Positions 48,813 through 58,880 of a stretch of DNA of 64,000 bases are shown piece after piece. Under the pieces are notes generated by a model. That model was not told the DNA's origin. It ran no database searches and saw only the letters and a list, made by a program, of their open reading frames with translations. The translations under genes were made by a program, and so were the position numbers. Source of the stretch: Polynucleobacter parvulilacunae. Its GTDB lineage: Bacteria; Pseudomonadota; Gammaproteobacteria; Burkholderiales; Burkholderiaceae. The stretch lies in the NCBI RefSeq assembly GCF_018881715.1, contig NZ_JACVPW010000001.1:273337-337336 (forward strand), read 5' to 3'. Within the stretch, counting starts at the first letter, position 1. Each line of letters begins with the position of its first letter.

Positions 48813-49721
48813 TTAAACCAACTGGGAGATGCCCGCCAGTACCCAGCCGCCAGGACCGTCAACTGGCTTACTTAAATTCCAGATTTCGGAGAAGTCGCTT
48901 GCTGGAGCCCCCTGTTGTTCACGGATCATGCCGCTGAACTGCACACTACAGAAGTAATGAGCATCAGCCGTCTCAATTCCCAAAAGCTGAGCATTAATGG
49001 TCACAACATCGGTTTGATTACTGCCATCAGTTCTACCAGCTAAGTCTTGCTGAATCGTGGCAAACATTTCTGGGGTTGTAAATTCACGCAAGGCAGCAAG
49101 ATCGCCCTGATCCCAAGCCTTTTGCAAAGTCACAAAATATTGTTTTGCATTCTCCAAGAATGTTAGTTGATCAAAACCTGGAGGCAAAGTGGACTCAAAT
49201 GCCGCAGGCTCAGCACTCAGGCCACCAAATGCATTTGCAGCAGGAGTAAAAGCAGGCTCCTGCCTTGGAGACTCGATATTGCTACGTTGCATACCTTGTG
49301 GCGGCACATTGGAATTTTGACCGGCGCCAGACAACGCAGGCAACATTTTGCGAATAATGAACATAATGACAAATCCTGCCAACATCGCGATAAGTAAACC
49401 AGTGATCATGGAAGAGGCTGCCTCGCCCAAACCGAAGTGAGATAAGAGATAACCAATTCCTAAACCAGCTGCTAAGCCGCCTAAGATGCCACCCATGCCA
49501 CCAAAGCGACTAGGCGCAGGAGCTTGAGGTGTTGGGGCGGGAGCAGCAGGTTGCGCTTGTTGTACTGGCTTTTGCACGGGAGCAGCTTGACGTTGCATTG
49601 GAGCGCTTGGAGCTCGTCCCAAACTTCTTCCACCACCCAAGCGAGCAGCATCGACTTGACCAATCATTGCAACGATCAAAGTAACGCTCAACAAAACCGC
49701 CTTAAAAAAATGTTTGTTCAT
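48813..49721 (-). CDS. Tim44-like domain secreted/membrane protein
   Basis: A 302-residue protein with a signal peptide (ending QVDAARL), a Pro/Ala/Gln-rich low-complexity stretch (about residues 35-75), a Gly-rich hydrophobic region (GGMGGILGGLAAGLGIGYLL), a membrane helix near residues 108-125, and a C-terminal Tim44-like (NTF2-fold) domain containing FLENAKQYFVTLQKAWDQGD. Bacterial members lie near ubiE or ubiB in betaproteobacteria; the role is unknown. The mitochondrial Tim44 role cannot be carried over. Confidence 0.8.
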   Translation of the reverse strand: MNKHFFKAVLLSVTLIVAMIGQVDAARLGGGRSLGRAPSAPMQRQAAPVQKPVQQAQPAAPAPTPQAPAPSRFGGMGGILGGLAAGLGIGYLLSHFGLGEAASSMITGLLIAMLAGFVIMFIIRKMLPALSGAGQNSNVPPQGMQRSNIESPRQEPAFTPAANAFGGLSAEPAAFESTLPPGFDQLTFLENAKQYFVTLQKAWDQGDLAALREFTTPEMFATIQQDLAGRTDGSNQTDVVTINAQLLGIETADAHYFCSVQFSGMIREQQGAPASDFSEIWNLSKPVDGPGGWVLAGISQLV

Positions 49722-49760
49722 TTTTGTATTTACCCCTTCTTATAACTGCTGAACTTCTTT

Positions 49761-49782
49761 AGTTTTTAAGAGTTTAAAAACT
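49761..49782 (-). terminator. Weak A/T-rich hairpin after ubiE
   Basis: The stem AGTTTTTAA/TTAAAAACT with loop GAGT lies between the ubiE stop and the Tim44-like start. It has no T-run on the minus strand, so termination is doubtful. Confidence 0.25.
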
Positions 49783-49791
49783 ATACAACCA

Positions 49792-50535
49792 TCAGTATTT
49801 AATACCAATATGTAGGGCAACGATACCCCCAGTCATCCTGTGGGTTTCCACTTCGTCAAAACCCACTCCTAACATCATTTCTTTGAGGGTTTGCGCATCA
49901 GGGTGCATGCGAATAGATTCTGCTAGGTAACGGTAGCTTTCTGAATCTTGCGCAATCTTCTCGCCAAGCCAAGGTAACACCTTAAAGGAATAGGTGTCAT
50001 ATACCGGCTGCAAGAAAGCATCTGGCTTAGAAAACTCCAATACTAAAACGCGGCCACCCGGCTTGATTACACGACGCATCTCGCCCAAGGCAATATCTTT
50101 ATGGGTCATATTGCGTAAACCAAAAGCAACAGTCACCACATCAAAATGATTGTTTGGAAAAGGAATTTTCTCTGCATCAAACTGAACGCAAGGCAAAGCC
50201 ATGCCGCGATCTAACAAGCGATCACGCCCAACGCCCAACATAGAGGCATTGATGTCACTTAACCAAACCTGAGCATCAGGGTTGCGACCCCAATCGGTGG
50301 CTTTTGCAAAAGCGGCTGCCAGATCACCAGTACCGCCAGCAATATCTAAAATCTTCTGACCAGGGCGTACATTTGCACGAGCGATCGTTACTTTTTTCCA
50401 AACGCGATGTAAGCCGAAGGACATTAAGTCATTCATCACATCATATTTACTAGCTACCGAATGAAATACCTCAGCGACCTTGCCGGCCTTTTCAGCTTCA
50501 TCAACACTTTGATACCCGAAGTGCGTTTTACTCAT
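49792..50535 (-). CDS. ubiE: Bifunctional demethylmenaquinone/2-methoxy-6-polyprenyl-1,4-benzoquinol methylase
   Basis: A 247-residue SAM-dependent C-methyltransferase of ubiquinone synthesis. The N-terminal [20 protein letters not shown]-like segment, SAM motif [15 protein letters not shown] and the family block [10 protein letters not shown] are present. The start at 50535 overlaps the stop of the DUF971 gene by one base (TAATG). Menaquinone activity is not implied here, since no men genes are seen. Confidence 0.97.
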   Translation of the reverse strand: MSKTHFGYQSVDEAEKAGKVAEVFHSVASKYDVMNDLMSFGLHRVWKKVTIARANVRPGQKILDIAGGTGDLAAAFAKATDWGRNPDAQVWLSDINASMLGVGRDRLLDRGMALPCVQFDAEKIPFPNNHFDVVTVAFGLRNMTHKDIALGEMRRVIKPGGRVLVLEFSKPDAFLQPVYDTYSFKVLPWLGEKIAQDSESYRYLAESIRMHPDAQTLKEMMLGVGFDEVETHRMTGGIVALHIGIKY

Positions 50536-50933
50536 TAGTGACTTCCACAAGAATGGCCTGATGCACCGCCTGACTGAGTCATCGGTGCATCACGATCTAA
50601 ACCAGCAGCGGCCAATTTATCTAAATGCTCTTTCCACAATTGCTCCTGGTTTTCACACAGAAACAATAAATAATCCCAGGTAAACAAGCCAGAGTCATGT
50701 CCATCAGAAAAGCTAGGCTTGAGAGCATAGTGACCTACTGGCTCAAGGTTAGCAATTAAGACATCCCGCTTACCGGTTTGCAAGGTTTCTTGACCCGGTC
50801 CGTGCCCTTGCACTTCAGCAGAAGGAGACAAGACTCTTAACAATTCAAAAGGCAAGCGATAAGTAGTGCCGCCCTCATAGGAGAGCTCCAATACTTTAGA
50901 TTGTTGATGCACTACTACATTGCTTGGAATCAT
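50535..50933 (-). CDS. DUF971 family protein (gamma-butyrobetaine hydroxylase-like N-terminal domain)
   Basis: A 132-residue protein whose core ([20 protein letters not shown], with [20 protein letters not shown]) matches the DUF971/GBBH-like domain found in small bacterial proteins and in Fe-S-related proteins. A short C-terminal tail with SGHSCGSH may bind metal. Its function is unknown. It joins ubiE by a TAATG overlap and the large oxidoreductase by a one-base overlap (50933). Confidence 0.85.
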   Translation of the reverse strand: MIPSNVVVHQQSKVLELSYEGGTTYRLPFELLRVLSPSAEVQGHGPGQETLQTGKRDVLIANLEPVGHYALKPSFSDGHDSGLFTWDYLLFLCENQEQLWKEHLDKLAAAGLDRDAPMTQSGGASGHSCGSH

Positions 50934-53900
50934 TAAACGAGCACTCTCTCAATACCGCCTTGGTTGGCTTTGGCCACATAGTCTTGCATCCAATCTTTAC
51001 CAAGAATCTTCTGGGCCATTTCAACCACGATGTAGTCAGCTGTGGTGTCGCTATCGGCATCAAAGCGAGTTAAGCCTTGCAAGCAAGATGGGCAGCTGGT
51101 CAAGACTTTGACATCGCCAGTGAAATCATCTTTACGTAAATCATTGGCAGCTTTCTCCATCTCAATCTGTTTACGGAAACGTACTTGAGTAGAGATGTCA
51201 GGACGAGTCACCGCTAATGTGCCAGATTCGCCGCAGCAACGATCATTTTTCTGAATCGCTTTGCCATCTTCCAATTGAATGAGTTCATTCACCGTCTTCA
51301 ATGGATCTTGCAATTTCATTGGAGAGTGACAAGGATCGTGATACATGTACTTCACGCCCGTGACGCCAGAAAGCTTAACGCCTTTCTCAGCTAAGAACTC
51401 ATGGATATCAATAATGCGGCAACCAGGGAAGATCTGCTCAAACTGATATCCCGCCAACTGGTCATAACAAGTACCGCAAGAAACGACCACAGTCTTGATG
51501 TCCAAGTAATTTAAGGTATTGGCCACGCGATGGAATAACACGCGGTTATCCGTAATCATCTTTTCCGCTTTATCAAAGTCACCATTACCCCGCTGTGGAT
51601 AGCCGCAGCAGAGGTAGCCCGGAGGCAATACAGTTTGTACGCCAACATTCCATAACATCGCTTGAGTAGCTAGGCCAACTTGTGAGAACAAACGCTCAGA
51701 TCCACAACCCGGGAAATAGAAGACCGCCTCAGTATCTGCAGAAGTCGTTTTAGGGTCACGAATAATCGGAACGTAGTTGGCATCCTCAATATCCAACAAA
51801 GCACGCGCCGTTTTTTTAGGTAAGTTGCCAGGCATTTTCTTATTCACAAAGAAAATCACCTGCTCTTTAACGCTCGGCTTACCAACAGTTGCTGGTGGAT
51901 GTGCCGTTTGCTGTTTTGCAAACTTACGCAACACATCATTGCCCAAACGCTGCAATTTATAACCCCAGCCAATCATGGTCTTACGAGCCAGATGAATACT
52001 TTCTGGGCTGGTTGCATTCAAGAAGAACATTGACGCAGCAGTGCCAGGATTAAAACGTTGTTGACCCATCTTGCGCAAGAGATTACGCATGTTCATAGTC
52101 ACATCACCAAAGTCAATCTTGACCGGGCAAGGCGTTAAACACTTGTGACAAACCGTGCAATGTGCGGCGACGTCATCAAACATTTCCCAATGACGAATCG
52201 AAACACCACGTCGGGTTTGCTCTTCGTATAAGAAGGCTTCGATCAATAAGGATGTTGCAAGGATCTTGTCGCGCGGGCTATAGAGCAAGTTTGCACGTGG
52301 TACGTGGGTTGAGCAAACTGGTTTGCATTTGCCACACCGCAAACAATCTTTCACGCTATCAGCAATCGCACCAATATCGCTTTGTTGCATGATGATTGAC
52401 TCATGCCCCATCAAGCCAAAGCTCGGTGTGTAGGCCATGCTGAGGTCAGCATGCGGCATCAACTTCCCTTTATTGAAACGGCCTTCTGGGTCAACACGAT
52501 TCTTGTAGCTACGAAAGTCTTTGAGTTCGGCTTCAGTTAAATACTCTAATTTGGTAATACCGATACCATGCTCGCCAGAAATAACGCCATCCAATGAACG
52601 CGCTAACTTCATGATGCGATCAACTGCACGATGGGCATCTTGCAACATCTCATAGTCATCAGAGTTCACTGGAATATTGGTATGCACGTTACCGTCACCA
52701 GCATGCATGTGCAGCGCTACGAACACGCGCTTACGCAAAATGGTTTTATGAATTGCTTCTAACTCAGCTAGGATCGGCTCGAATGCCAGACCACCAAAGA
52801 TGATGCGCAACTCTGCACGCACTTCTTCTTTCCATGAGGCACGCAAACTGTAATCCTGCAGACGAGGGAAATATGAATCCATTTCCATGAGCCACTCAGC
52901 CCATTTTCCACGAACCTTGGCAATTAAATCTAACGCTTGCTGAACACGATCGCCCAAGATTTCTGCTGTCGGAATCTCATACTCAGCATCACTTTTACCT
53001 AGCGGCAATGCGCTCTTTTTCAAGAAAGTCTCAAGACCATCGAGTACTTGTAACTTATTCTTAAGAGAGAGCTCAATGTTGATGCGATCAATGCCGTCGG
53101 TGTACTCGCCCATACGTGGCAAAGGAATCACGACGTCTTCATTAATCTTAAAAGCATTGGTATGACGGGCAATCGCAGCCGTGCGGGCACGATCAAGCCA
53201 GAATTTCTTACGAGCTTCGGCGCTGACTGCAACAAAACCTTCGCCAACGCGCAAATTCGCCATGCGAACTACTTCACTAGTGGCTGCAGCAACCGCTTCT
53301 TCATCGTCACCCGCAATGTCACCGATCAATACCATTTTCGGCAAGCTATTGCGCTTTGATTTAGTAGAGTAGCCCACTGCACGCAAGTAACGATCATCTA
53401 AATGCTCAAGTCCAGCCAAGATTGGGCCGCCTTGCTTACTGAGCCCATCTAAGTAAGCTTTGATTTCAACAATACTAGGAATAGCTTCACGCGCTTGACC
53501 AAAAAATTCCAAACAAACAGTGCGCATGAATTTTGGCATGCGATGCAATACCCAAGTTGCGCTAGTAATTAAACCATCGCAACCTTCTTTTTGTACGCCA
53601 GGCAAACCTGATAAAAATTTATCAGTAACGTCTTTACCTAAACCTTCTTTGCGGAAACGTCTGCCTTCAACTTCAAGCAATTCTGTTTTCAGAATGCGTT
53701 GACCAGGCTCACTATTACCATCGGACCACGTTAGCTGAAAGCGCACTGTCCCCACATCATGAATCTTGCCCATGTTGTGTTCGAGACGCTCTACATCCAA
53801 CCAATTACCTTCTGGGTCAACCATACGCCAGCTGGCGAGATTGTCTAAAGCAGTTCCCCAAAGAACCGCTTTTTTACCACCAGCATTCATCGCGATATTG

Positions 53901-54772
53901 CCACCGATGCAACTTGCATCAGCAGAAGTCGGATCAACCGCAAACACAAGACCAGCATGCTCTGCAGCGTCAGAAACGCGACGTGTAACGACACCAGCGC
54001 CTGTAAAGATGGTTGATACTTCACGATCCATTCCAGGAAGCTTTTTAGACTTCACGCCGCCGATATCTTGTAGCTTCTCGGTATTAATTACTGCTGACAT
54101 TGCGTAGAGTGGAATAGCGCCGCCGGTATAGCCAGTGCCACCTCCACGAGGAATAATCGTGAGTCCTAATTCAACACAAGCTTTGACTAAGCCTGGAATT
54201 TCAGATTCGTAGTCAGGCTTGAGAACGACGAGCGGAAACTCAACGCGCCAATCGGTTGCATCTGTAACATGAGCAGCACGAGACACACCATCAAAACAAA
54301 TATTGTCAGATGCAGTGTGACGTCCCAATTCTTTACGAGCACGCTTACGAATGACTTCAACTTCCTTAAAGCCATTTTCAAAATTTTCAATTGCGCGATA
54401 GGCGGCGGCTAATAGAATTTCTACTTGGTCTGCAGAGTCGCCACTATTACGCTTCTTCACCTCACCGAGACGGTGCCAGAGCGCATCAATTAATTGTTTG
54501 CGGCGGTTAGGGCTATCAAGCAAGTCATCTTGCAAAAAAGGGTTACGCTGTACCACCCAAATATCGCCCAGAATTTCAAACAACATGCGAGCTGAACGGC
54601 CTGTTCGGCGAACGCCACGCAAGTTATTGAGAACGTGCCAAGACTCCTCGCCCAGCAAGCGAATAACAATCTCTCGATCGGAAAAGGAGGTGTAGTTGTA
54701 GGGAATCTCTCGAAGACGGGGAGAGCCCGCTTCAGCATCCAACAACTGGTTCAAAGCTAATGGTGCGTTCAT
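50933..54772 (-). CDS. Fused FAD/Fe-S oxidoreductase (DUF3683, FAD_binding_4, FAD-oxidase C, Fer4, CCG domains)
   Basis: A 1279-residue soluble oxidoreductase. An N-terminal DUF3683 domain precedes an FAD-binding domain ([17 protein letters not shown]) and an FAD-linked oxidase C-terminal domain ([29 protein letters not shown]). A ferredoxin-type region has [11 protein letters not shown] and [13 protein letters not shown]. Two CCG domains close the protein ([31 protein letters not shown]). The plan resembles GlcD/GlcF glycolate oxidase or a D-lactate dehydrogenase fused into one chain. The substrate is unknown. It is cotranscribed with DUF971 and ubiE, so a link to the quinone pool is plausible. 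Confidence 0.9.
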   Translation of the reverse strand: MNAPLALNQLLDAEAGSPRLREIPYNYTSFSDREIVIRLLGEESWHVLNNLRGVRRTGRSARMLFEILGDIWVVQRNPFLQDDLLDSPNRRKQLIDALWHRLGEVKKRNSGDSADQVEILLAAAYRAIENFENGFKEVEVIRKRARKELGRHTASDNICFDGVSRAAHVTDATDWRVEFPLVVLKPDYESEIPGLVKACVELGLTIIPRGGGTGYTGGAIPLYAMSAVINTEKLQDIGGVKSKKLPGMDREVSTIFTGAGVVTRRVSDAAEHAGLVFAVDPTSADASCIGGNIAMNAGGKKAVLWGTALDNLASWRMVDPEGNWLDVERLEHNMGKIHDVGTVRFQLTWSDGNSEPGQRILKTELLEVEGRRFRKEGLGKDVTDKFLSGLPGVQKEGCDGLITSATWVLHRMPKFMRTVCLEFFGQAREAIPSIVEIKAYLDGLSKQGGPILAGLEHLDDRYLRAVGYSTKSKRNSLPKMVLIGDIAGDDEEAVAAATSEVVRMANLRVGEGFVAVSAEARKKFWLDRARTAAIARHTNAFKINEDVVIPLPRMGEYTDGIDRINIELSLKNKLQVLDGLETFLKKSALPLGKSDAEYEIPTAEILGDRVQQALDLIAKVRGKWAEWLMEMDSYFPRLQDYSLRASWKEEVRAELRIIFGGLAFEPILAELEAIHKTILRKRVFVALHMHAGDGNVHTNIPVNSDDYEMLQDAHRAVDRIMKLARSLDGVISGEHGIGITKLEYLTEAELKDFRSYKNRVDPEGRFNKGKLMPHADLSMAYTPSFGLMGHESIIMQQSDIGAIADSVKDCLRCGKCKPVCSTHVPRANLLYSPRDKILATSLLIEAFLYEEQTRRGVSIRHWEMFDDVAAHCTVCHKCLTPCPVKIDFGDVTMNMRNLLRKMGQQRFNPGTAASMFFLNATSPESIHLARKTMIGWGYKLQRLGNDVLRKFAKQQTAHPPATVGKPSVKEQVIFFVNKKMPGNLPKKTARALLDIEDANYVPIIRDPKTTSADTEAVFYFPGCGSERLFSQVGLATQAMLWNVGVQTVLPPGYLCCGYPQRGNGDFDKAEKMITDNRVLFHRVANTLNYLDIKTVVVSCGTCYDQLAGYQFEQIFPGCRIIDIHEFLAEKGVKLSGVTGVKYMYHDPCHSPMKLQDPLKTVNELIQLEDGKAIQKNDRCCGESGTLAVTRPDISTQVRFRKQIEMEKAANDLRKDDFTGDVKVLTSCPSCLQGLTRFDADSDTTADYIVVEMAQKILGKDWMQDYVAKANQGGIERVLV

Positions 54773-54840
54773 AGCGACATATTTGATAAATAAGCATTTT
54801 AATTGAGCGAACCTGATAGTGGCAGGATTCTGAGAAAGTT

Positions 54841-54885
54841 GCTCCCCGAAGGGATAAACCCTTGCAAATCTAAGGGCTTAGGAGC
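54841..54885 (+). promoter_or_regulatory. Possible structured leader upstream of ilvA
   Basis: Within the 134-base gap before ilvA an outer pairing GCTCC (54841-54845) with GGAGC (54881-54885) encloses AAGGG-N5-CCCTT (54849-54853 and 54859-54863) and a second AAGGG (54872-54876). The CCCTT can therefore pair either way. No T-run follows, so it is not a classical attenuator. The regulator is unknown. Confidence 0.25.
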
Positions 54886-54906
54886 CATCCGTGGTACGCT
54901 CATTGG

Positions 54907-56427
54907 ATGGCAACGAACTATTTAAAGAAAATTTTATCGGCTCGCGTCTATGACGTAGCCAGAGAAACCGAACTTCAGCTCGCCCCCGAACTGACTAAAC
55001 GTTTGGGCAACCAAGTTCTCCTGAAAAGGGAAGATAACCAGCCGGTTTTCTCCTTCAAGCTCCGTGGCGCCTATAACAAAATGGCCCATTTACCCCCAGA
55101 AGCTTTAAAACGCGGGGTTATTGCTGCTTCAGCAGGTAATCATGCCCAAGGCGTAGCCCTTTCGGCTGCCAAAATGAAATGCAAAGCCGTCATCGTGATG
55201 CCGGTGACCACTCCGAGCGTCAAAATCGATGCAGTGAAGGCTAGAGGGGGCTCCTGGGTGGAAATCATCCTTCACGGTGAATCCTATAGCGATGCTTTCA
55301 AGCACTCTGAGATCCTCGGCAAAAAACGGGGGCTCACTTTTGTTCACCCCTTTGACGACCCGGATGTGATCGCAGGCCAAGGAACGATTGCTCACGAAAT
55401 TTTTACTCAATATGAAAAACCGATCGATGCAGTATTTGTAGCTATTGGTGGCGGCGGTTTGATTTCTGGCATTGGTGAATACATCAAAGCCGTTAGTCCA
55501 AAGACAAAAGTGATCGGCGTCCAAGCTTCAGATTCTGATGCCATGAATCAATCACTCAAAGCGAACAAGCGCATTGAAATGAAAGATGTTGGTTTGTTCT
55601 CTGATGGTACCGCCGTGAAACTCGTCGGCAAAGAAACATTCCGCATCTGCAAAAAAGTAGTGGATGAAATTGTCACTGTCGATACAGACGAAATTTGTGC
55701 AGCAATTAACGATGTTTTCACCGATACTCGCAGCATTCTGGAGCCTGCTGGCGCACTTGCTATTGCAGGCATGAAGAAGTATGTTGAGAAGAAGCGCATC
55801 AAGAAGAAAACCTTAGTAGCTGTGGCTTGCGGGGCCAATATGAACTTTAGTCGCCTGCGCTTTGTAGCTGAGCGTGCAGACGTTGGTGAGTTCCGCGAAG
55901 CCGTATTTGCAGTCACCATCCCCGAAGAGCGTGGTTCATTCAAACGCTTCTGCGAATTGCTTGGCAAACGAAACGTTACTGAATTTAACTATCGTATTGG
56001 CGATCAAAGCGAAGCGCATATTTTTGTTGGCATCAGCACACAAAAAGCTGGCGATAGCGAGACGATTGCAAAGCATTTCCGTAAAGCAAAGTTTGCGACG
56101 ATTGACCTTACTCACGATGAATTAGCAAAGTCTCATTTACGTCATATGGTTGGCGGTCACTCTGCGCTTGCTAAAGATGAGCTTCTCTATCGATTTGAAT
56201 TCCCAGAGCGCCCCGGCGCACTGATGAAGTTCTTGACCAGCATGGCACCGAACTGGAATATCAGCTTGTTCCATTATCGTAATCACGGGGCTGACTATGG
56301 TCGTATTCTGATTGGTATTCAGGTTCCCAAGAATGAGCAGAAGAGGTTCCAAAGCTTTTTGGCTGGCCTAGGCTACCCACATTGGGATGAGACCAACAAC
56401 CCGGCTTATCGCCTGTTCTTAAAATAA
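54907..56427 (+). CDS. ilvA: Threonine ammonia-lyase, biosynthetic
   Basis: A 506-residue PLP enzyme that converts threonine to 2-oxobutanoate for isoleucine. The cofactor lysine is K51 in FSFKLRGAY. The glycine-rich phosphate loop is AIGGGGLISGIG. Two C-terminal regulatory ACT-like domains (from about residue 325 and 420) support feedback control by isoleucine and fit the long biosynthetic form. No in-frame start lies upstream of the ATG. It is followed by a nucleotidase gene. Confidence 0.96.
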   Translation: MATNYLKKILSARVYDVARETELQLAPELTKRLGNQVLLKREDNQPVFSFKLRGAYNKMAHLPPEALKRGVIAASAGNHAQGVALSAAKMKCKAVIVMPVTTPSVKIDAVKARGGSWVEIILHGESYSDAFKHSEILGKKRGLTFVHPFDDPDVIAGQGTIAHEIFTQYEKPIDAVFVAIGGGGLISGIGEYIKAVSPKTKVIGVQASDSDAMNQSLKANKRIEMKDVGLFSDGTAVKLVGKETFRICKKVVDEIVTVDTDEICAAINDVFTDTRSILEPAGALAIAGMKKYVEKKRIKKKTLVAVACGANMNFSRLRFVAERADVGEFREAVFAVTIPEERGSFKRFCELLGKRNVTEFNYRIGDQSEAHIFVGISTQKAGDSETIAKHFRKAKFATIDLTHDELAKSHLRHMVGGHSALAKDELLYRFEFPERPGALMKFLTSMAPNWNISLFHYRNHGADYGRILIGIQVPKNEQKRFQSFLAGLGYPHWDETNNPAYRLFLK

Positions 56428-56454
56428 GACGAATACCTAAGACGCAATTCATCT

Positions 56455-57363
56455 ATGTCATATACGCTCACCGGAAAACTTGTCGTCGCAATCTCCTCGC
56501 GCGCCCTGTTTGATTTCGAAGAAGAAAATCGTATCTTCGAATCGACCGATGACAGCGCTTATATGAAGCTACAGCTTGAGCGCCTGAGTGAGGCCGCTCA
56601 AAAAGGGGTGGCATTCCCCTTAGTCAAGAAACTCCTCGCCTTTAATGAAGAAGGTGAGCAGCGTGTTGAGGTAGTCATTCTGTCCCGTAATGATCCCGTC
56701 AGCGGCCTCCGTGTGTTCCGCTCAGCAGAACATCATGGCCTGCATTTAGAGCGTGGCGTATTTACCAGAGGGCGCCCTCCGTATCATTACCTCCGCTCTC
56801 TGCATGCCAACCTCTTCCTATCTGCAAACGAAGATGATGTTCGAGCAACAATTGATGCTGGCTTTCCCGCAGCGCGTGTTTATCCAGAGTCTAGTAAAAC
56901 TGCTGAGTCCCACCCAAATGAAATCCGCATTGCATTTGACGGAGACGCGGTACTGTTCTCTGATGAAGCTGAACAAGTATTCCAGAAAAAAGGTCTTGAA
57001 GCATTCGTAGATCATGAGAGCAAAAAGGTTGACATTCCTTTGCCGCCGGGCCCCTTCAAACCCTTACTAGAAGCGCTTCATAGACTACAACGCTCCACTA
57101 GTGAAAACGGTATGCGTATACGCACCGCACTAGTTACTGCACGCTCAGCACCCGCACATGAACGCGCTATTCGCACTCTAATGGCATGGGGCATTGATGT
57201 AGACGAAGCAATGTTTTTGGGCGGTTTATCCAAGAGTGAGTTCCTGCGTGAATTCGAACCAGACTTTTTCTTTGATGATCAAACTGGCCACTGTCAATCG
57301 GCTGCTTCTGTTGCGCCAACTGGCCACGTTGTATCAGGTGTATCGAATAAGCCAAAAAGCTAA
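56455..57363 (+). CDS. 5'-nucleotidase (cytosolic IA-like, PF06189)
   Basis: A 302-residue protein with the fold of the cytosolic 5'-nucleotidase I-like family. Conserved stretches are LVVAISSRALFDFEEEN, PVSGLRVFRSAEHHGLHLER, RIAFDGDAVLFSDEAE (HAD-type aspartates) and FFFDDQTGHCQSA. It likely dephosphorylates nucleoside monophosphates; the nucleotide is not evident. It lies 27 bases after ilvA and 39 bases before queF. Confidence 0.85.
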   Translation: MSYTLTGKLVVAISSRALFDFEEENRIFESTDDSAYMKLQLERLSEAAQKGVAFPLVKKLLAFNEEGEQRVEVVILSRNDPVSGLRVFRSAEHHGLHLERGVFTRGRPPYHYLRSLHANLFLSANEDDVRATIDAGFPAARVYPESSKTAESHPNEIRIAFDGDAVLFSDEAEQVFQKKGLEAFVDHESKKVDIPLPPGPFKPLLEALHRLQRSTSENGMRIRTALVTARSAPAHERAIRTLMAWGIDVDEAMFLGGLSKSEFLREFEPDFFFDDQTGHCQSAASVAPTGHVVSGVSNKPKS

Positions 57364-57402
57364 AAACATAACGACTTAAAACGAAAAGAAACAAAGTAAT
57401 TC

Positions 57403-58230
57403 ATGGCAACGTTACCGCTCGGTCAATCCACACAATACCCAGATCAATACGATCCGAGTTTGTTATTTCCGATTCCAAGGGCTGAGAACCGCAAGAAGCT
57501 TGGTCTTCAAGACGGTCAAGCATTACCATTCGTCGGTGTAGATATTTGGAATGCTTTTGAACTTAGCTGGCTCAATAAAAAGGGTAAGCCCCAAATTGCA
57601 TTAGCTGAATTTCAGATTCCTGCAGACTCACCGAACATGATTGAGTCCAAGTCATTTAAGCTGTATCTCAATAGCCTCAATAGCGCTCGCTTTGAAGATG
57701 AAAGCGAAGTTAAAGAGCGTCTCATCAGAGACTTATCGGCGGTCGCCGGCAGCAAGATTACGACCCGTATCAACCCAACTGAACTTATCTCCAAAAAAGG
57801 GATGCAAGAAATGGGAGGTATTTTGATGGACAGATTGGATATTGAAGTAGATCCAAACTTGCCAGCAGACCCAAGCCTGTTGGGCGTGAATGAATCCTTT
57901 GGTCCAATTGAGCAATGCTTAGTCTCACACCTACTTAAATCAAACTGCCCTGTTACAGGTCAGCCAGACTGGGCGAGCGTACAGATACGCTATCAAGGTA
58001 GACCGATCCTAGAGGAAGGTTTATTGCGCTACCTCGTTGGCTTTAGGAACCTAGGTGAGTTTCATGAGCATTGCGTAGAAACCATCTTTACCGACATCAA
58101 GCGTCAGTGCAAACCAGAGAAACTTTCTGTGTATGCGCGATACACAAGACGTGGTGGATTGGATATCAACCCATTTCGCACTGATCACAACTCGCCGTGG
58201 CCTGAAAATATTCGGCACGCGCGGCAGTAA
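57403..58230 (+). CDS. queF: NADPH-dependent 7-cyano-7-deazaguanine reductase (preQ0 reductase)
   Basis: A 275-residue tunnel-fold enzyme that reduces preQ0 to preQ1 in queuosine synthesis. The catalytic cysteine is C182 in SNCPVTGQPDWASV. ESKSFKLYLNSLN carries the QueF motif. The long form with two tunnel-fold halves (YqcD-type, about 270-280 residues) is seen. It ends at the bidirectional terminator shared with ssb. Confidence 0.95.
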   Translation: MATLPLGQSTQYPDQYDPSLLFPIPRAENRKKLGLQDGQALPFVGVDIWNAFELSWLNKKGKPQIALAEFQIPADSPNMIESKSFKLYLNSLNSARFEDESEVKERLIRDLSAVAGSKITTRINPTELISKKGMQEMGGILMDRLDIEVDPNLPADPSLLGVNESFGPIEQCLVSHLLKSNCPVTGQPDWASVQIRYQGRPILEEGLLRYLVGFRNLGEFHEHCVETIFTDIKRQCKPEKLSVYARYTRRGGLDINPFRTDHNSPWPENIRHARQ

Positions 58231-58261
58231 GCAATTTAATAAGTTTTAAAAGTAGGCAAAT

Positions 58262-58297
58262 AAAAACCCCTTGTAGGAAATCCTAGAAGGGGTTTTT
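58262..58297. terminator. Bidirectional intrinsic terminator between queF and ssb
   Basis: A long stem AAAAACCCCTT-G-TAGGA / TCCTA-G-AAGGGGTTTTT with an AA loop and one G-G mismatch has A/T runs on both sides. It can serve queF (plus) and ssb (minus). Confidence 0.9.
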
Positions 58298-58343
58298 GCT
58301 ATTCAACCCACCGGCCAATAACTAGCGAGTTGTTTGGTAATGC

Positions 58344-58799
58344 TTAAAACGGAATATCGTCATCCATTGCGCCCAGTGATGCAGCGTTTGATGCTGGTGG
58401 GGCAGACTGTTCAGCCGGCTTTGAGCGGCTGTAGCTTTCGCCACCATCACCACTGCCACCAACTGGCTTACCACCGAGCATTTGCATTGTTTCTGCAACG
58501 ATCTCTGTGGAATACTTTTCTTGGCCGCTAGCATCAGTCCATTTGCGTGTACGCAAACGACCTTCAACATAAACCTGCGAACCTTTTTTGAGGTACTGAC
58601 CAGCGATTTCTGCGAGCTTGCCAAAGAATGCAACACGGTGCCATTCTGTGGTTTCTTTCATTTCGCCAGTTTGTTTGTCTTTGTAGCGATCAGATGTTGC
58701 TACTGAAATGTTTGTAACGGCGTCGCCGCTTGGCATGTAACGCGTCTCTGGATCTCGTCCTACGTTACCTACGATGATGACCTTATTTACCGAAGCCAT
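58344..58799 (-). CDS. ssb: Single-stranded DNA-binding protein
   Basis: A 151-residue SSB with an OB-fold ([20 protein letters not shown]), a Gly/Ser-rich linker ([10 protein letters not shown]) and the acidic tip MDDDIPF that binds partner proteins. Its arrangement with the MFS gene and uvrA is common in betaproteobacteria. No clear LexA box was found in the 81 bases before it. Confidence 0.97.
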   Translation of the reverse strand: MASVNKVIIVGNVGRDPETRYMPSGDAVTNISVATSDRYKDKQTGEMKETTEWHRVAFFGKLAEIAGQYLKKGSQVYVEGRLRTRKWTDASGQEKYSTEIVAETMQMLGGKPVGGSGDGGESYSRSKPAEQSAPPASNAASLGAMDDDIPF

Positions 58800-58880
58800 G
58801 TTGTCTCCCGAAGAAAAATACTGCTGTTATTACTGCTAAAAAATAAACTGCTCGCTTTAATTTAATTAATGAAGCTGCGG

